Of a DNA stretch of 48,355 nt, positions 14,536 through 22,969 are shown in pieces. Under the pieces are notes generated by a model. The model was given only the letters and a program-made list of their open reading frames with translations. It ran no database searches and had not been told where the DNA came from. A program made the position numbers and the translations under genes. Each line of letters starts with the position of its first letter. Positions within the stretch are counted from its first letter, which is position 1. Source of the stretch: Variovorax davisae (lineage in GTDB: Bacteria > Pseudomonadota > Gammaproteobacteria > Burkholderiales > Burkholderiaceae_C); contig NZ_JASZYS010000025.1 of NCBI RefSeq assembly GCF_030316845.1, positions 1 to 48,355 of the forward strand, in the 5' to 3' direction.

Positions 14536-15599
14536 CGCGGCGCCGGGCCGGCGGGGCGCGGTCTCGAGGCCAGCAGGCCGAACAGATCCTTGGGATCGGC
14601 GGCATCCGGCATCAGTTCGATCACCTCGCCGAAACCGAGCGCTGCGGCGCGTTCGCCCATGAAGGCCAGGGCAGCGAAATCCTCGAGCGCGAAGCCGACC
14701 GAGTCGAACACGGTCACCTCCGAAGGGCTGCGCCGGCCGGGTCGGCGCCCTGCCAGCACCTGCCAGAACTCGGTCACGGCGAAGTCGGCCGGCATCTGCT
14801 GGATCTCGCCTTCGATCCGCGACTGCGGCTCGTACTCCACGAACACCGAACTCAACCCGAGCACGCCGCGGTGCAGCTCGGTCTTGCCCGGGCAGTCGCC
14901 GCCGACCGCGTTGAGGTGCATGCCGGGCTCGATCATGTCGGGCGTGAGGATGGCCGCGTGGCTCTTGTCCGCGGTGGCGGTGGTCACGATGTCGGCCCCG
15001 CGCACCGCCTCGGCCGTGCCCGCGCAGACCTCGAGCCGCAGGCCCTGGCCGGCCAGGTTGGCCACCAGCTTGGCCGTGGCGGCGGGGTCGGTGTCGTAGA
15101 GGCTCAGCACCTCGACACCGACCAGGTCGCGGAACGCCAGCGCCTGGAATTCGGCCTGTGCGCCGTTGCCGATCAGCGCCATCCGGCGGCTGCCGGGCCG
15201 CGCCAGGCTGCGCGCGGCGAGCGCGGACATCGCCGCGGTCCGGATCGCCGTGGTCAGCGTCAGTTCGGACAGCAGCCTGGGCATGCCGGTCTGGACGTCG
15301 GCCAGCATGCCGAAGGCCATCACCGTGGGCAGCCCGCGGCGGTGGTTGCCCGGGTGCCCGTTCACGTACTTGAAGGCGAACTGCGAGGCGTCGGCGATCG
15401 GCATCAGTTCGATGACGCCGAGTTCCGAATGGCAGGCCAGCCGGGCGCTCTTGTCGAATTCGTTCCAGCGCAGGAACTCGTGGCGGATGCGCTCGGCCAC
15501 GCCGGCGATGCAGGCCGTCAGGCCCTGCCGCCGGACCAGCCGGATCATCTCGGGGGCGCTGAGGTAGAGGGTGGTGGGAAGGGATGTTGAACGGGTCAT
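14475..15599 (-). CDS. Ornithine cyclodeaminase / mu-crystallin family enzyme
   Basis: ATG 15599 is chosen; the frame is open further upstream, but that sequence does not look like the family. The product is 374 aa. The N-terminal dimerisation part carries FKYVNGHPGNHRRGLPTVMA, which contains the substrate-contacting lysine. A Rossmann domain at about residues 125-250 has ALIGNGAQAEFQALAF and TATADKSHAAIL. The family converts L-ornithine to L-proline plus ammonia or reduces imino acids with NAD(P)H. The exact substrate here is not readable. The C-terminus has about 25 extra Pro/Arg-rich residues that overlap the convergent gene. It is divergent from the lactonase across a palindrome-rich control region. 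Confidence 0.85.
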   Translation of the reverse strand: MTRSTSLPTTLYLSAPEMIRLVRRQGLTACIAGVAERIRHEFLRWNEFDKSARLACHSELGVIELMPIADASQFAFKYVNGHPGNHRRGLPTVMAFGMLADVQTGMPRLLSELTLTTAIRTAAMSALAARSLARPGSRRMALIGNGAQAEFQALAFRDLVGVEVLSLYDTDPAATAKLVANLAGQGLRLEVCAGTAEAVRGADIVTTATADKSHAAILTPDMIEPGMHLNAVGGDCPGKTELHRGVLGLSSVFVEYEPQSRIEGEIQQMPADFAVTEFWQVLAGRRPGRRSPSEVTVFDSVGFALEDFAALAFMGERAAALGFGEVIELMPDAADPKDLFGLLASRPRPAGPAPRQAGAARRMPPARTKLPAPM

Positions 15600-15762
15600 G
15601 GCGAGGTTCCCGGCGAATGAACACCAGTGTCCCCGGCCCGCATGGCAACCGACAGCCTCAAGGATGTCGCATTCGCCCCTGCTGGTTGCCGAAGCGGCAC
15701 TGTGGATTGACGTTGTGCTGCGTGCTGGCGCCCCGTTCCGGCGGACTGACGGTTGTCCGATG

Positions 15763-15795
15763 ACTTGGCGAAATATTGCCAAGTTGTACGACAAC
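15763..15795. promoter_or_regulatory. Two overlapping palindromes between divergent cyclodeaminase and lactonase genes
   Basis: ACTTGGC-N8-GCCAAGT (15763-15784) is a perfect 7-bp inverted repeat. It abuts GTTGT-ACG-ACAAC (15783-15795), which fits the TNGTNNNACNA pattern of FadR-type GntR operators. A related GTTGTCCGA lies at 15752-15760. The site is 38 bp before the lactonase ATG and about 160 bp before the cyclodeaminase. The regulator is not adjacent. Confidence 0.55.
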
Positions 15796-15832
15796 AGATA
15801 ACCTCGAACCCAAACAACCGAAGGAGACACCC

Positions 15833-16924
15833 ATGCCATCGCGCACCATGCGGCCCCGCGCCGTCCCCCTGCTGGCGGGCGCCGCCCTTCTCTGGCTGGC
15901 GGCCGCGGCCCAGGCCGCCAGCTTCGTCTACGTGGCGAACGCCGACAGCCAGGACATCTCGGTGCTCGAACTCGACCGGGCCCAGGGGCTGCTCAAGCCG
16001 GTGGACACCGTCGCTGTCGCCGGGACCGTGATGCCGATGGCGGTCAGTCCGGACAAGCGCTTCCTGTATGCGGCCCTGCGCTCGCAGCCGTTCCGGGTCG
16101 CCAGCTTCGCCATCGACGGCGCCAGCGGCCGGCTGCGCAAGCTGGGCGAGGCGCCCCTGGCCGACAGCATGGCCAACATCGACGTCGATGCCACCGGCCG
16201 CTGGCTGTTCGCCGCCTCCTACCCGGGGCACAAGATCACGGTCAATGCGATCGGCCAGGATGGCGCGGTCGGCGCCGTGCAGCAGCTGATCCCGACGGCG
16301 CCCAACGCCCATGCGATCCATGCCGATGCCACCAACCGCTTCGTGCTGGCGACCAGCCTGGGCGGCGACAATGTCTCCGTCTGGCGCCTCGATGCAGAGA
16401 AGGGTGTGCTCACACCAGGCGATCCGCCGCTGGTCGCGGCGGGGCCCAAGTCGGGACCGCGGCACTTCGTCTGGGACCAGGGACAGCGCTTCCTCTACCT
16501 GGTGAACGAAGTCGATGCCTCGCTGTACGTCTATGCATGGGACGGCGCGCGCGGGACGCTGCGCGAGTTGCAGCGGACCACGACCCTGCCCGCCGGCTTC
16601 ACCGGCAAGCCCTGGGCGGCGGACCTGCACCTGACGCCCGACGGCAAGCTCCTCTATGCGTCCGAGCGCACCAGCAGCACGCTGTCGGCGTTCCGGGTCG
16701 ACCCTGCCAGCGGCCTGCTGCAGCCGCTCGGCCAGACGCCGACCGAGAAGACGCCGCGCGGCTTCGCCATCGACTCGACCGGCCGTTGGCTGGTGGTCGC
16801 CGGGCAGGACTCCCACAGCGTGTCGGTGCACGCGATCGATGCGGCGAGCGGCGCGCTGGCCGCCCCGAAGCGCCTCGCGGTCGGCAAGAACCCGAACTGG
16901 ATCCAGATCGTCGATCTGCCCTGA
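15833..16924 (+). CDS. Exported seven-bladed beta-propeller lactonase
   Basis: ATG 15833 follows AAGGAGA at 15821-15827; the upstream in-frame ATG at 15776 lies inside the operator. The product is 363 aa with a signal peptide at residues ~1-28 (LLAGAALLWLAAAAQA), so it is periplasmic. The body is a lactonase-type seven-blade propeller (PF10282, 6-phosphogluconolactonase/muconate cycloisomerase-like fold) with repeated blades such as SPDKRFLYAALRS, TPDGKLLYASERTSSTLSAF and IDSTGRWLVVAGQDSHSV. It probably opens a lactone, but many exported members have no proven activity. The predicted operator just upstream suggests ligand-dependent control. Confidence 0.85.
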   Translation: MPSRTMRPRAVPLLAGAALLWLAAAAQAASFVYVANADSQDISVLELDRAQGLLKPVDTVAVAGTVMPMAVSPDKRFLYAALRSQPFRVASFAIDGASGRLRKLGEAPLADSMANIDVDATGRWLFAASYPGHKITVNAIGQDGAVGAVQQLIPTAPNAHAIHADATNRFVLATSLGGDNVSVWRLDAEKGVLTPGDPPLVAAGPKSGPRHFVWDQGQRFLYLVNEVDASLYVYAWDGARGTLRELQRTTTLPAGFTGKPWAADLHLTPDGKLLYASERTSSTLSAFRVDPASGLLQPLGQTPTEKTPRGFAIDSTGRWLVVAGQDSHSVSVHAIDAASGALAAPKRLAVGKNPNWIQIVDLP

Positions 16925-16932
16925 ATCGCAGC

Positions 16933-16953
16933 GGCGGGCGCGCTGCGCCCGCC
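16933..16953. terminator. Hairpin between convergent lactonase and DUF4337 genes
   Basis: GGCGGGCGC-GCT-GCGCCCGCC is a perfect 9-bp stem with a 3-base loop, ending just before the stop codon of the minus-strand gene. There is no U-tract, so termination on either strand is likely but not certain. Confidence 0.55.
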
Positions 16954-16954
16954 C

Positions 16955-17563
16955 TCAGACGTGAAGCGCGGCCAGGACGCCGACGACGACGCCGATGCCG
17001 GCGACCGCCAGCATGCCCCACTCCAGCCACTTCTTGCGCGTCAGCAGCGCCATCGCGGCGAGCGCGATCGAGACCTGGAGCGCGGTCGTGGCCTGGGCCC
17101 AGCGATGGTGCTGGTGCATCTGCTGCTCGGACTGCCGGTCCCAGTCGAGCGCGTCCTTCTCGAGCTGCTGGGCGACCAGCAGGATCTCCGCCTTCTCCTG
17201 CTCGTAGCGGCCGACCTTGGTCTGCAGCGCCGGCTTGCGCTCGTCCGGGGCCAGGTCGCGCGCGAACTCGGCCAGCGCCTGCTTGGTGCTCTTGGCCTGG
17301 TAGAAATTCCACTGGTTCGACGCCTCGGTCTTCTTGATGCCGGCGTTGTTCTTGTAGAGCCCGGCGTTGGCCTGGGTGTGGCCGCCCATGTAGGCGAAGA
17401 TCGCGCCCACCGTGGCGATGACCGCGGTGCACACCGCGATCTGGCTGGTCATGCTCCTGCCGCCGCTGCCGTGCGCCGGCTCCGGGCCATGCCCGCCTTG
17501 CGCGCTCGCGTGTTCCAACTCGTGGTCGTGCGGGCCGTGCACGTGAAAGCCGTTGCCTGACAT
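16955..17563 (-). CDS. DUF4337-family membrane protein
   Basis: The 202-aa product has a His-rich N-terminal tail (HVHGPHDHELEHASAQGGHG), then a transmembrane helix (IAVCTAVIATVGAIFAYMGG). A charged helical section follows that carries the family signature NNAGIKKTEASNQWNFYQAK, and two C-terminal membrane helices are around VSIALAAMALLT and GMLAVAGIGVVVGVLAAL. The fit is to DUF4337, whose function is unknown. The His-rich start may bind metal. The sulP gene lies about 57 bp upstream on the same strand. Confidence 0.85.
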   Translation of the reverse strand: MSGNGFHVHGPHDHELEHASAQGGHGPEPAHGSGGRSMTSQIAVCTAVIATVGAIFAYMGGHTQANAGLYKNNAGIKKTEASNQWNFYQAKSTKQALAEFARDLAPDERKPALQTKVGRYEQEKAEILLVAQQLEKDALDWDRQSEQQMHQHHRWAQATTALQVSIALAAMALLTRKKWLEWGMLAVAGIGVVVGVLAALHV

Positions 17564-17620
17564 AGGGTCTCCAGATGGGGAAAGGAATTGGCGCGCCGCG
17601 AGTATGCCGAAGCGGCGGAC

Positions 17621-19384
17621 TCAGTCGGGTCGCCCCGGTGGCTCGGCTTCGTCTTCCCAGTCTTCCCACGCCACCGGATGGCTGCGCAGGTAGGTTCGCA
17701 CGGCTTCGCCGAGCGTCGGGTAGAAAGTCTCGGCGCCCAGGCGTGCGAAGAGGCCGAAGCGCTTGAGCTTGTCCTTGACCGGGTCCTTCATTTCCGCGAA
17801 GCAGAGCTCGATGTTCTCGGCCAGCAGGCTGTCGTCGAGTTCGGCCACGATGTCGGCGGCCGTCACGTCGACGCTGGTGACCGGCTCGGCGGCGACCACG
17901 ACCCAGCGCACCGGGGTGGGCGAGCTCGCCACCGCCGCCAGCACCCGGTCGCGAAACAGCTCCGCGTTGGCGAAGAACAGCGGCGCGTCCCAGCGGAACA
18001 GCACCAGGCCCGGGATGCGGGCGGCCTGCGGATAGCGGGTGATGTCGTGGTAGCCCTTGACGCGGTCGACCCGCCCGAGCACCGCCGAATGAGGTCGCCA
18101 GCCATCCCAGAGGAATTCGACCACCGCGATGACCACCGCGATGCCGATGCCCGGAATGGCGCCGAACAGCGCGACACCGGCGAAGCAGACCATCGACAGC
18201 CAGAACTCCCACTGCTGGATGCGGTAGATGCGCCGCAGGTCGGCGACCTCGAACAGGCCGATGGCCGCGGCGATGACCACGGCGGCCAGCGCCGCGCTCG
18301 GCAGGTGGTGCAGCAGGTTGGGCGCCCACAGGAGCAGCGCCGCGATGGCGAGGGCGCCGACCACGCCGGTGAGCTGCGTGCGGGCCCCGGCGGCCTCGGC
18401 CACCGGGGTGCGCGAGGCGCTGCTGCTGATGGGCATGCCCTGGAAGAAGCCGGTCGCGAGGTTGGCGACGCCGAGCCCGATCATTTCCTGGTTCGGGGCC
18501 GGCGGCATGTGCATCCGGGCCGCATACACGCGCGAGAGCACGCTGGTGTCGGCGAAGGACACCAGCGCCACGGCCAGGCCGCCGAGCAGCACCGGGCCGA
18601 CGTCGGCCATGCCGATCAGCGGCAGCGCCGGCTGGGGCAGGCCCTGGGGCAGGTCGCCGAGCACCGAGATGCCGGCCCGCGCCGCCAGGTCGAGCCCGGC
18701 CGCCGCCACGGTGGCCGCCACCACCGCCAGCAGCACGGCGGGCACGCGGGGCAGGCGCTGCAGCAGCAGGATGCCCGCCAGCGTGCCCGCGCCGATGGCC
18801 AGGGCGATGCCGTTCGACTGCCCGGACAGCAGGCCCTGCGCGAAGGCCCAGAGCTGGCGATGCGGTCCCTCGGCCTCGACCGAGAAGCCGAACAGCTTCG
18901 GCAGCTGGCTCACGACCACCGTGAGCGCGATCCCGTTCATGTAGCCATAGCGGATCGGCTTCGAGAGCAGCTCGGTCACGAAGCCGAGCTTCGCGAGGCC
19001 GGCACCGATGCAGACCAGGCCGGAGACGACCGCCATCGCGCTGGCCAGCGCGACCGCGCGCATCGGGTCGCCCGCGGCCAGCGGCGCCACCACCGCGAGG
19101 ATCAGCGCCGCGAGGGCCGAATCCGGACCCAGCACCAGGATCCGGCTGGGCCCGAACAGGGCGTAGGCGAGCAGCGGGACGATGGTCGCGTAGAGCCCGT
19201 AGATGCCGCCGATGCCCGAGGCCTCGGCGTAGGCGATGCCGACCGGCACCAGCATGGTGGTGAGCACCAGGCCGGCCGTGAGGTCGTGGCGCAGCCAGGC
19301 GAGCTGGTAGCCGCGCAGCGTGCGCCAGCCTGGCAGCCAGCGCAGCGGCGCCGCGGCGTCGGTGGGCTTGGGAAGGGGCGTCAC
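17621..19384 (-). CDS. SulP-family anion permease with STAS domain
   Basis: GTG 19384 overlaps the LysR stop codon (GTGA), showing translational coupling. The product is 587 aa with about 11-12 membrane helices. Typical SulP segments are HDLTAGLVLTTMLVPVGIAY, VLGPDSALAALI, RYGYMNGIALTVVVSQLPKL and ASRTPVAEAAGARTQLTGVV. A C-terminal cytoplasmic STAS domain occupies ~residues 430-560 (VTSVDVTAADIVAELDD). The family carries sulfate, bicarbonate or dicarboxylates, and which one cannot be said. Pairing with a LysR regulator is consistent with substrate-controlled expression. Confidence 0.88.
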   Translation of the reverse strand: MTPLPKPTDAAAPLRWLPGWRTLRGYQLAWLRHDLTAGLVLTTMLVPVGIAYAEASGIGGIYGLYATIVPLLAYALFGPSRILVLGPDSALAALILAVVAPLAAGDPMRAVALASAMAVVSGLVCIGAGLAKLGFVTELLSKPIRYGYMNGIALTVVVSQLPKLFGFSVEAEGPHRQLWAFAQGLLSGQSNGIALAIGAGTLAGILLLQRLPRVPAVLLAVVAATVAAAGLDLAARAGISVLGDLPQGLPQPALPLIGMADVGPVLLGGLAVALVSFADTSVLSRVYAARMHMPPAPNQEMIGLGVANLATGFFQGMPISSSASRTPVAEAAGARTQLTGVVGALAIAALLLWAPNLLHHLPSAALAAVVIAAAIGLFEVADLRRIYRIQQWEFWLSMVCFAGVALFGAIPGIGIAVVIAVVEFLWDGWRPHSAVLGRVDRVKGYHDITRYPQAARIPGLVLFRWDAPLFFANAELFRDRVLAAVASSPTPVRWVVVAAEPVTSVDVTAADIVAELDDSLLAENIELCFAEMKDPVKDKLKRFGLFARLGAETFYPTLGEAVRTYLRSHPVAWEDWEDEAEPPGRPD

Positions 19385-20358
19385 GACGGTTCTCCCGGTC
19401 GGGCGGCGACTCGATTGTCGGGCACGGCGCCATGGTTCCACTGGAAACGCATGGCCTCGATGAAGCGCTTGAGCTTCGGCGGCTGCAGCCGTGACTGGGG
19501 ATAGACCAAGTGCACCGGCAGCGCGGCCGCCCGCCATTGCGGCACCAGCTGGACCAGGCGGCCCGCGGCCAGGTCCTCGGCCAGCAGCCAGGTCGAGCCC
19601 ACGCACACGCCCAGGCCCATCACGGCGGCGCTGCGCAAGGCGTAGAGGCTGTCGGTGCTCAGGCGCGGGCGGATGGCGACGCGGCAGGCCTCGCCGCTGC
19701 CCAGGTGCGACAGCACGATCTCGGTGCGGTAGAAGGTGCGCAAGGCGATCCATGGCAGCGCGGCCAGCTGGTGCGCGTGGGTGGGCGCGGGCATGTCTTC
19801 GAGCACCGAGGGGGCGGCCACGACGATGCGCGGCACCTCGGTGAGCTTGATCGCGACGACGCCCAGGTCGCTCACTTCCCCGACCTGGATCGCGCAGTCG
19901 ACGCCCTCGGCGATGAAGTCCGGCCGCCGGTCGTGCAGCAGCCATTCGACGCTGACGCGGGGATGCTGGCGAAGGTAGTCGGCCAGCGGCCCGACCAGCA
20001 GCTGCTGGCCGAAGGCGTGCGGTGCCACCACGCGCAGCATGCCCTCGGGCTCGTCGTCGTCGCCGCGCAGGTCCGACTCGAAGGCCTGCCAGCTGTCGAT
20101 CAGCTCCCGGGCCCGCTCGACGCAGCGCTCGCCGTCCTCGGTCAGCTTCATCGCATGGGTCGAACGGCGCAGCAGGCGCACGCCCAGCAGGCGCTCCAGG
20201 GCCTGCAGCCGGCGGCTGACCGTGGGCTGCGTGGTCCGCAGCTGGGCCGCCGCGGCCGACAGGCTGCCCGCCTCGACGATCTGCACGAAGGTCTTCATCA
20301 GCTCGATGCGGTCGGAGGCCGCGGCCGCGGGCGATGGCTGAGGGGCGAAGGTTCGCAT
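19381..20358 (-). CDS. LysR-family transcriptional regulator
   Basis: The 325-aa product has its N-terminal winged helix-turn-helix at about residues 18-77 (GSLSAAAAQLRTTQPTVSRR, LEKLLGV-like ALERLLGVRLL). The effector domain of the CrgA/DsdA-like LysR type spans ~105-305. The gene is divergent from an MFS transporter with 97 bp between starts and is translationally coupled to sulP downstream. It likely controls one or both. A LysR-type T-N11-A palindrome overlaps its own start codon, which would allow autorepression. Confidence 0.88.
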   Translation of the reverse strand: MRTFAPQPSPAAAASDRIELMKTFVQIVEAGSLSAAAAQLRTTQPTVSRRLQALERLLGVRLLRRSTHAMKLTEDGERCVERARELIDSWQAFESDLRGDDDEPEGMLRVVAPHAFGQQLLVGPLADYLRQHPRVSVEWLLHDRRPDFIAEGVDCAIQVGEVSDLGVVAIKLTEVPRIVVAAPSVLEDMPAPTHAHQLAALPWIALRTFYRTEIVLSHLGSGEACRVAIRPRLSTDSLYALRSAAVMGLGVCVGSTWLLAEDLAAGRLVQLVPQWRAAALPVHLVYPQSRLQPPKLKRFIEAMRFQWNHGAVPDNRVAARPGEPS

Positions 20359-20371
20359 ACGTGAATCGTAT
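20357..20371. promoter_or_regulatory. LysR-type box in the lysR-MFS intergenic region
   Basis: ATACG-TGAAT-CGTAT is a perfect interrupted palindrome of the T-N11-A form. It overlaps the lysR start codon and lies 85 bp before the MFS start. Confidence 0.5.
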
Positions 20372-20455
20372 AACTATTGTGCGTGCGCCGCGGCTACCAA
20401 AGTGCTTTCGATGCCTCCAAACTCCGGTGCATTCAAGAAATCAAGGGTTTTCACC

Positions 20456-21712
20456 ATGTCTTCCATTCAAACAGCGCATGCGACGGCTGCATCCAACCCG
20501 GTGACGGCCTCGGCCGGCCGGCTGCCCGCGTCGCTGGTGCTGCTGCTGGCCACCGGCGCCGGGCTCGCAGTGGCGTCGATCTACTACAGCCAGCCGATGC
20601 TGGGCGTGCTGGGCGCCGACATCGGGGCATCGAGCCGCGCCGTCGGCTTCATGCCGACCCTGACGCAGCTGGGCTATGCGCTCGGCATCCTGCTGCTGGC
20701 GCCGCTCGGCGACCGCTTCGATCGCCGCCGCATCATCCTCGCCAAGGCGGCCGTGCTGTGCGCGGCCCTGCTGCTGGCCGGTGCCGCGCCCGGCATCGGC
20801 TGGCTGCTGGTCGCCAGCCTCGCGATCGGCCTGTCGGCCTCGATGGCGCAGGACATCGTGCCGGCCGCGGCCACGCTGGCCCCCGAGGCGCACCGCGGCA
20901 AGGTGGTCGGCATGGTGATGACCGGGCTGCTGCTGGGCATCCTGCTGTCGCGGGTGGTGAGCGGCTTCGTGGCCGAGCATTTCGGCTGGCGCTCGATGTT
21001 CGTGGTGGCCGCGGCCAGCATCGCCCTGGTCGGCGTCGCCGCCTGGCGCGGGCTGCCGCGCTTCCGGCCCACGACCCAGCTGGCCTATGGCGCGCTGCTG
21101 GGCTCGCTGGCCGCGCTGTGGCACCGCCATGGCGCCCTGCGCCGCGCGACCGTCGCGCAGAGCCTGCTGGCGATCGGCTTCAGCGCCTTCTGGTCGACCC
21201 TGGCCGTGATGCTGCATGGCGCGCCCTTCCACCTCGGCAGCGCCGCGGCCGGCGCCTTCGGCCTGGCCGGTGCCGCCGGCGCGCTCGCGGCACCGCTGGC
21301 CGGACGGCTGGCCGACCGCCGCGGGCCCGAACTGGTGACGCGCCTTGGCGCCGCCCTGGTCGTGCTGTCGTTCGCGGCCATGGCGCTGATGCCGCTGCTG
21401 TCGGCACCGGCACGGCTCTGGCTGCTGGCAGCCAGCGCGGTCGGCTTCGACCTGGGCGTGCAGGCCGCGCTGATCGCGCACCAGACCATCGTCTACGGCA
21501 TCGACCCGGCAGCCCGCAGCCGGCTCAATGCGGTGCTGTTCACCGGCATGTTCATCGGCATGGCGATCGGCTCGGCGCTGGCGGCGCTGGTGCTGCCGTC
21601 CTGGGGCTGGCTGGGCGTGACCGTGCTGGCGACCGTCTCCGCCCTGGCGGCCCTCGCCGTGCGGCTCAGCGCACCCGCGCGCCCGGCGCGATCGTCGGCG
21701 GCGCCGCGTTGA
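20456..21712 (+). CDS. MFS transporter (drug/metabolite exporter type)
   Basis: ATG 20456 is chosen; an upstream in-frame ATG at 20402 adds 18 polar residues. The product is 418 aa with 12 predicted helices. Major-facilitator signatures are present: YYSQPMLGVLGADIGAS in helix 1 and LGDRFDRRRIILAKA between helices 2 and 3 (the family's G-D-R-x-G/D-R-R loop). AGRLADRRGPELV mirrors it in the second half. It resembles exporters of the YnfM/AraJ-like group. The gene is divergent from lysR, its probable regulator. The 3' end overlaps the convergent monooxygenase by 47 bp. Confidence 0.88.
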   Translation: MSSIQTAHATAASNPVTASAGRLPASLVLLLATGAGLAVASIYYSQPMLGVLGADIGASSRAVGFMPTLTQLGYALGILLLAPLGDRFDRRRIILAKAAVLCAALLLAGAAPGIGWLLVASLAIGLSASMAQDIVPAAATLAPEAHRGKVVGMVMTGLLLGILLSRVVSGFVAEHFGWRSMFVVAAASIALVGVAAWRGLPRFRPTTQLAYGALLGSLAALWHRHGALRRATVAQSLLAIGFSAFWSTLAVMLHGAPFHLGSAAAGAFGLAGAAGALAAPLAGRLADRRGPELVTRLGAALVVLSFAAMALMPLLSAPARLWLLAASAVGFDLGVQAALIAHQTIVYGIDPAARSRLNAVLFTGMFIGMAIGSALAALVLPSWGWLGVTVLATVSALAALAVRLSAPARPARSSAAPR

Positions 21713-22958
21713 GGGTCTCGATCGCAAAGCCGGCGGCCGCCTTGTAGCGGGCCATGAAGGCCTCGCGCTCGGCCGCCGGGATGACCTGGTCGATGTCGTC
21801 GAAGACCCCGCCGCAGCGCTCGTCGACCAGGCCCAGGATCCCGAAGGGACCAGCGCCGCGGTTGCGCAGCACCAGGGCCGAGATGTCGCCGCACAGCTTG
21901 TCGTCGTAGGCCTGCAGGGCGGCGGGGTTCACGCCGTGGGCCAGCAGCGCCGCACCGAGCACCCGCGCATCGACGATCGCCTGGCTGGCGCCGTTGGAGC
22001 CCACCGGGTACATCACGTGGGCGGCATCGCCGAGCAGCGCCACGCCGCCGTCGACCCAGCTGGGCACCGGGTCGCGGTCGATCATCGGGTACTCGAAGAC
22101 CTCCGAGGCGCCGCGCAGCATGGCCGGCACGTCGAGCCAGTCGTAGTTCCAGCCCTCGAAGTGATGGATGAACTCGTCGAGCGCGACCCGGCGGTTCCAG
22201 TCGCCCTGTGTCCAGCCCTTGGCGTTGTCGACCGTGATCTCGGCGATCCAGTTGATCGTGGCCAGGCCGGTGGCCGGGTCGGGCGGCGAGATCGGGTAGA
22301 GCACCACCCGGTGCCGCAGCGACCCGACGCCGACGAAGGACGCGCCGCTGCGGATCGGCACGCCTTGCGCCGTGCCGCGCCACATGATGGCGCCGCCCCA
22401 CTGGATCGGCGGCTGCGCCGGGTGCATCTGGGCCCGGACCGCCGAATGCAGGCCGTCGGCCGCCACCAGCAGCGGGCCATCGACCTCCAGCCGCCGGCCG
22501 TCGCGGGTCTCGACCAGCGCGGTCACGCCCTCGGCGTGCCGGCGGTAGCCGGTGACCCGGTGGCCCAGCCGGATCGCGCCGGGGCCCAGCCGTTCGAGCG
22601 CCGCCCGGTACAGCAGCATCTGCAGCTGGCCGCGGTGCACCGAGTACTGCGGCCAGCGGTAGCCCGCCAGCAGGCCGCGCGGCTCGGTGTAGATCTCGTT
22701 GCCGTTGCGCCCGAGCAGGGCCCACTCGCGGGCCTGGATGCCGATGGTGTCGAGCATCCGGGCGTCGAAGCCCAGGTCGTACAGCTCGCGCACGGCGTTG
22801 GGCTGCAGGTTGATGCCGACGCCCAGCGGCTGCAGTTCGGGCACGGCTTCGAAGACGATGCAGGGCACGCCGATCTGGTGCAGCGTGAGGGCGAGCGCGA
22901 TGCCGCCGATGCCGCCGCCGGCGATCAGCACGGGGCGGGGGTCCGGTGAATCAGTCAT
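21666..22958 (-). CDS. FAD-dependent monooxygenase (aromatic hydroxylase type)
   Basis: The 430-aa product has the FAD dinucleotide motif PVLIAGGGIGGIALAL at residues ~9-24 and the middle DG motif LLVAADGLHSAVRAQM. The C-terminal GD motif is VALLGDAAHVMYPVGSNGAS. This places it in the single-component, NAD(P)H-dependent flavoprotein hydroxylases of the salicylate/3-hydroxybenzoate or PhzS type. The substrate is unknown. It is the last gene of the leftward gntR operon, 11 bp after the binding lipoprotein gene, so it probably hydroxylates a compound taken up or released by the proteins encoded upstream. Confidence 0.9.
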   Translation of the reverse strand: MTDSPDPRPVLIAGGGIGGIALALTLHQIGVPCIVFEAVPELQPLGVGINLQPNAVRELYDLGFDARMLDTIGIQAREWALLGRNGNEIYTEPRGLLAGYRWPQYSVHRGQLQMLLYRAALERLGPGAIRLGHRVTGYRRHAEGVTALVETRDGRRLEVDGPLLVAADGLHSAVRAQMHPAQPPIQWGGAIMWRGTAQGVPIRSGASFVGVGSLRHRVVLYPISPPDPATGLATINWIAEITVDNAKGWTQGDWNRRVALDEFIHHFEGWNYDWLDVPAMLRGASEVFEYPMIDRDPVPSWVDGGVALLGDAAHVMYPVGSNGASQAIVDARVLGAALLAHGVNPAALQAYDDKLCGDISALVLRNRGAGPFGILGLVDERCGGVFDDIDQVIPAAEREAFMARYKAAAGFAIETLNAAPPTIAPGARVR

Positions 22959-22969
22959 GGCGCGGATTG

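Noticed and set aside
13446..15590. Plus-strand 714-codon open frame
   Set aside because: It runs through the SDR, flavin-reductase and cyclodeaminase genes out of frame and has shadow composition.
16599..19433. Very long minus-strand open frame (944 codons) across lactonase, DUF4337 and sulP
   Set aside because: It is Arg/Pro/Gly-rich nonsense in a different frame from the well-conserved SulP and lactonase genes, a product of high GC3.
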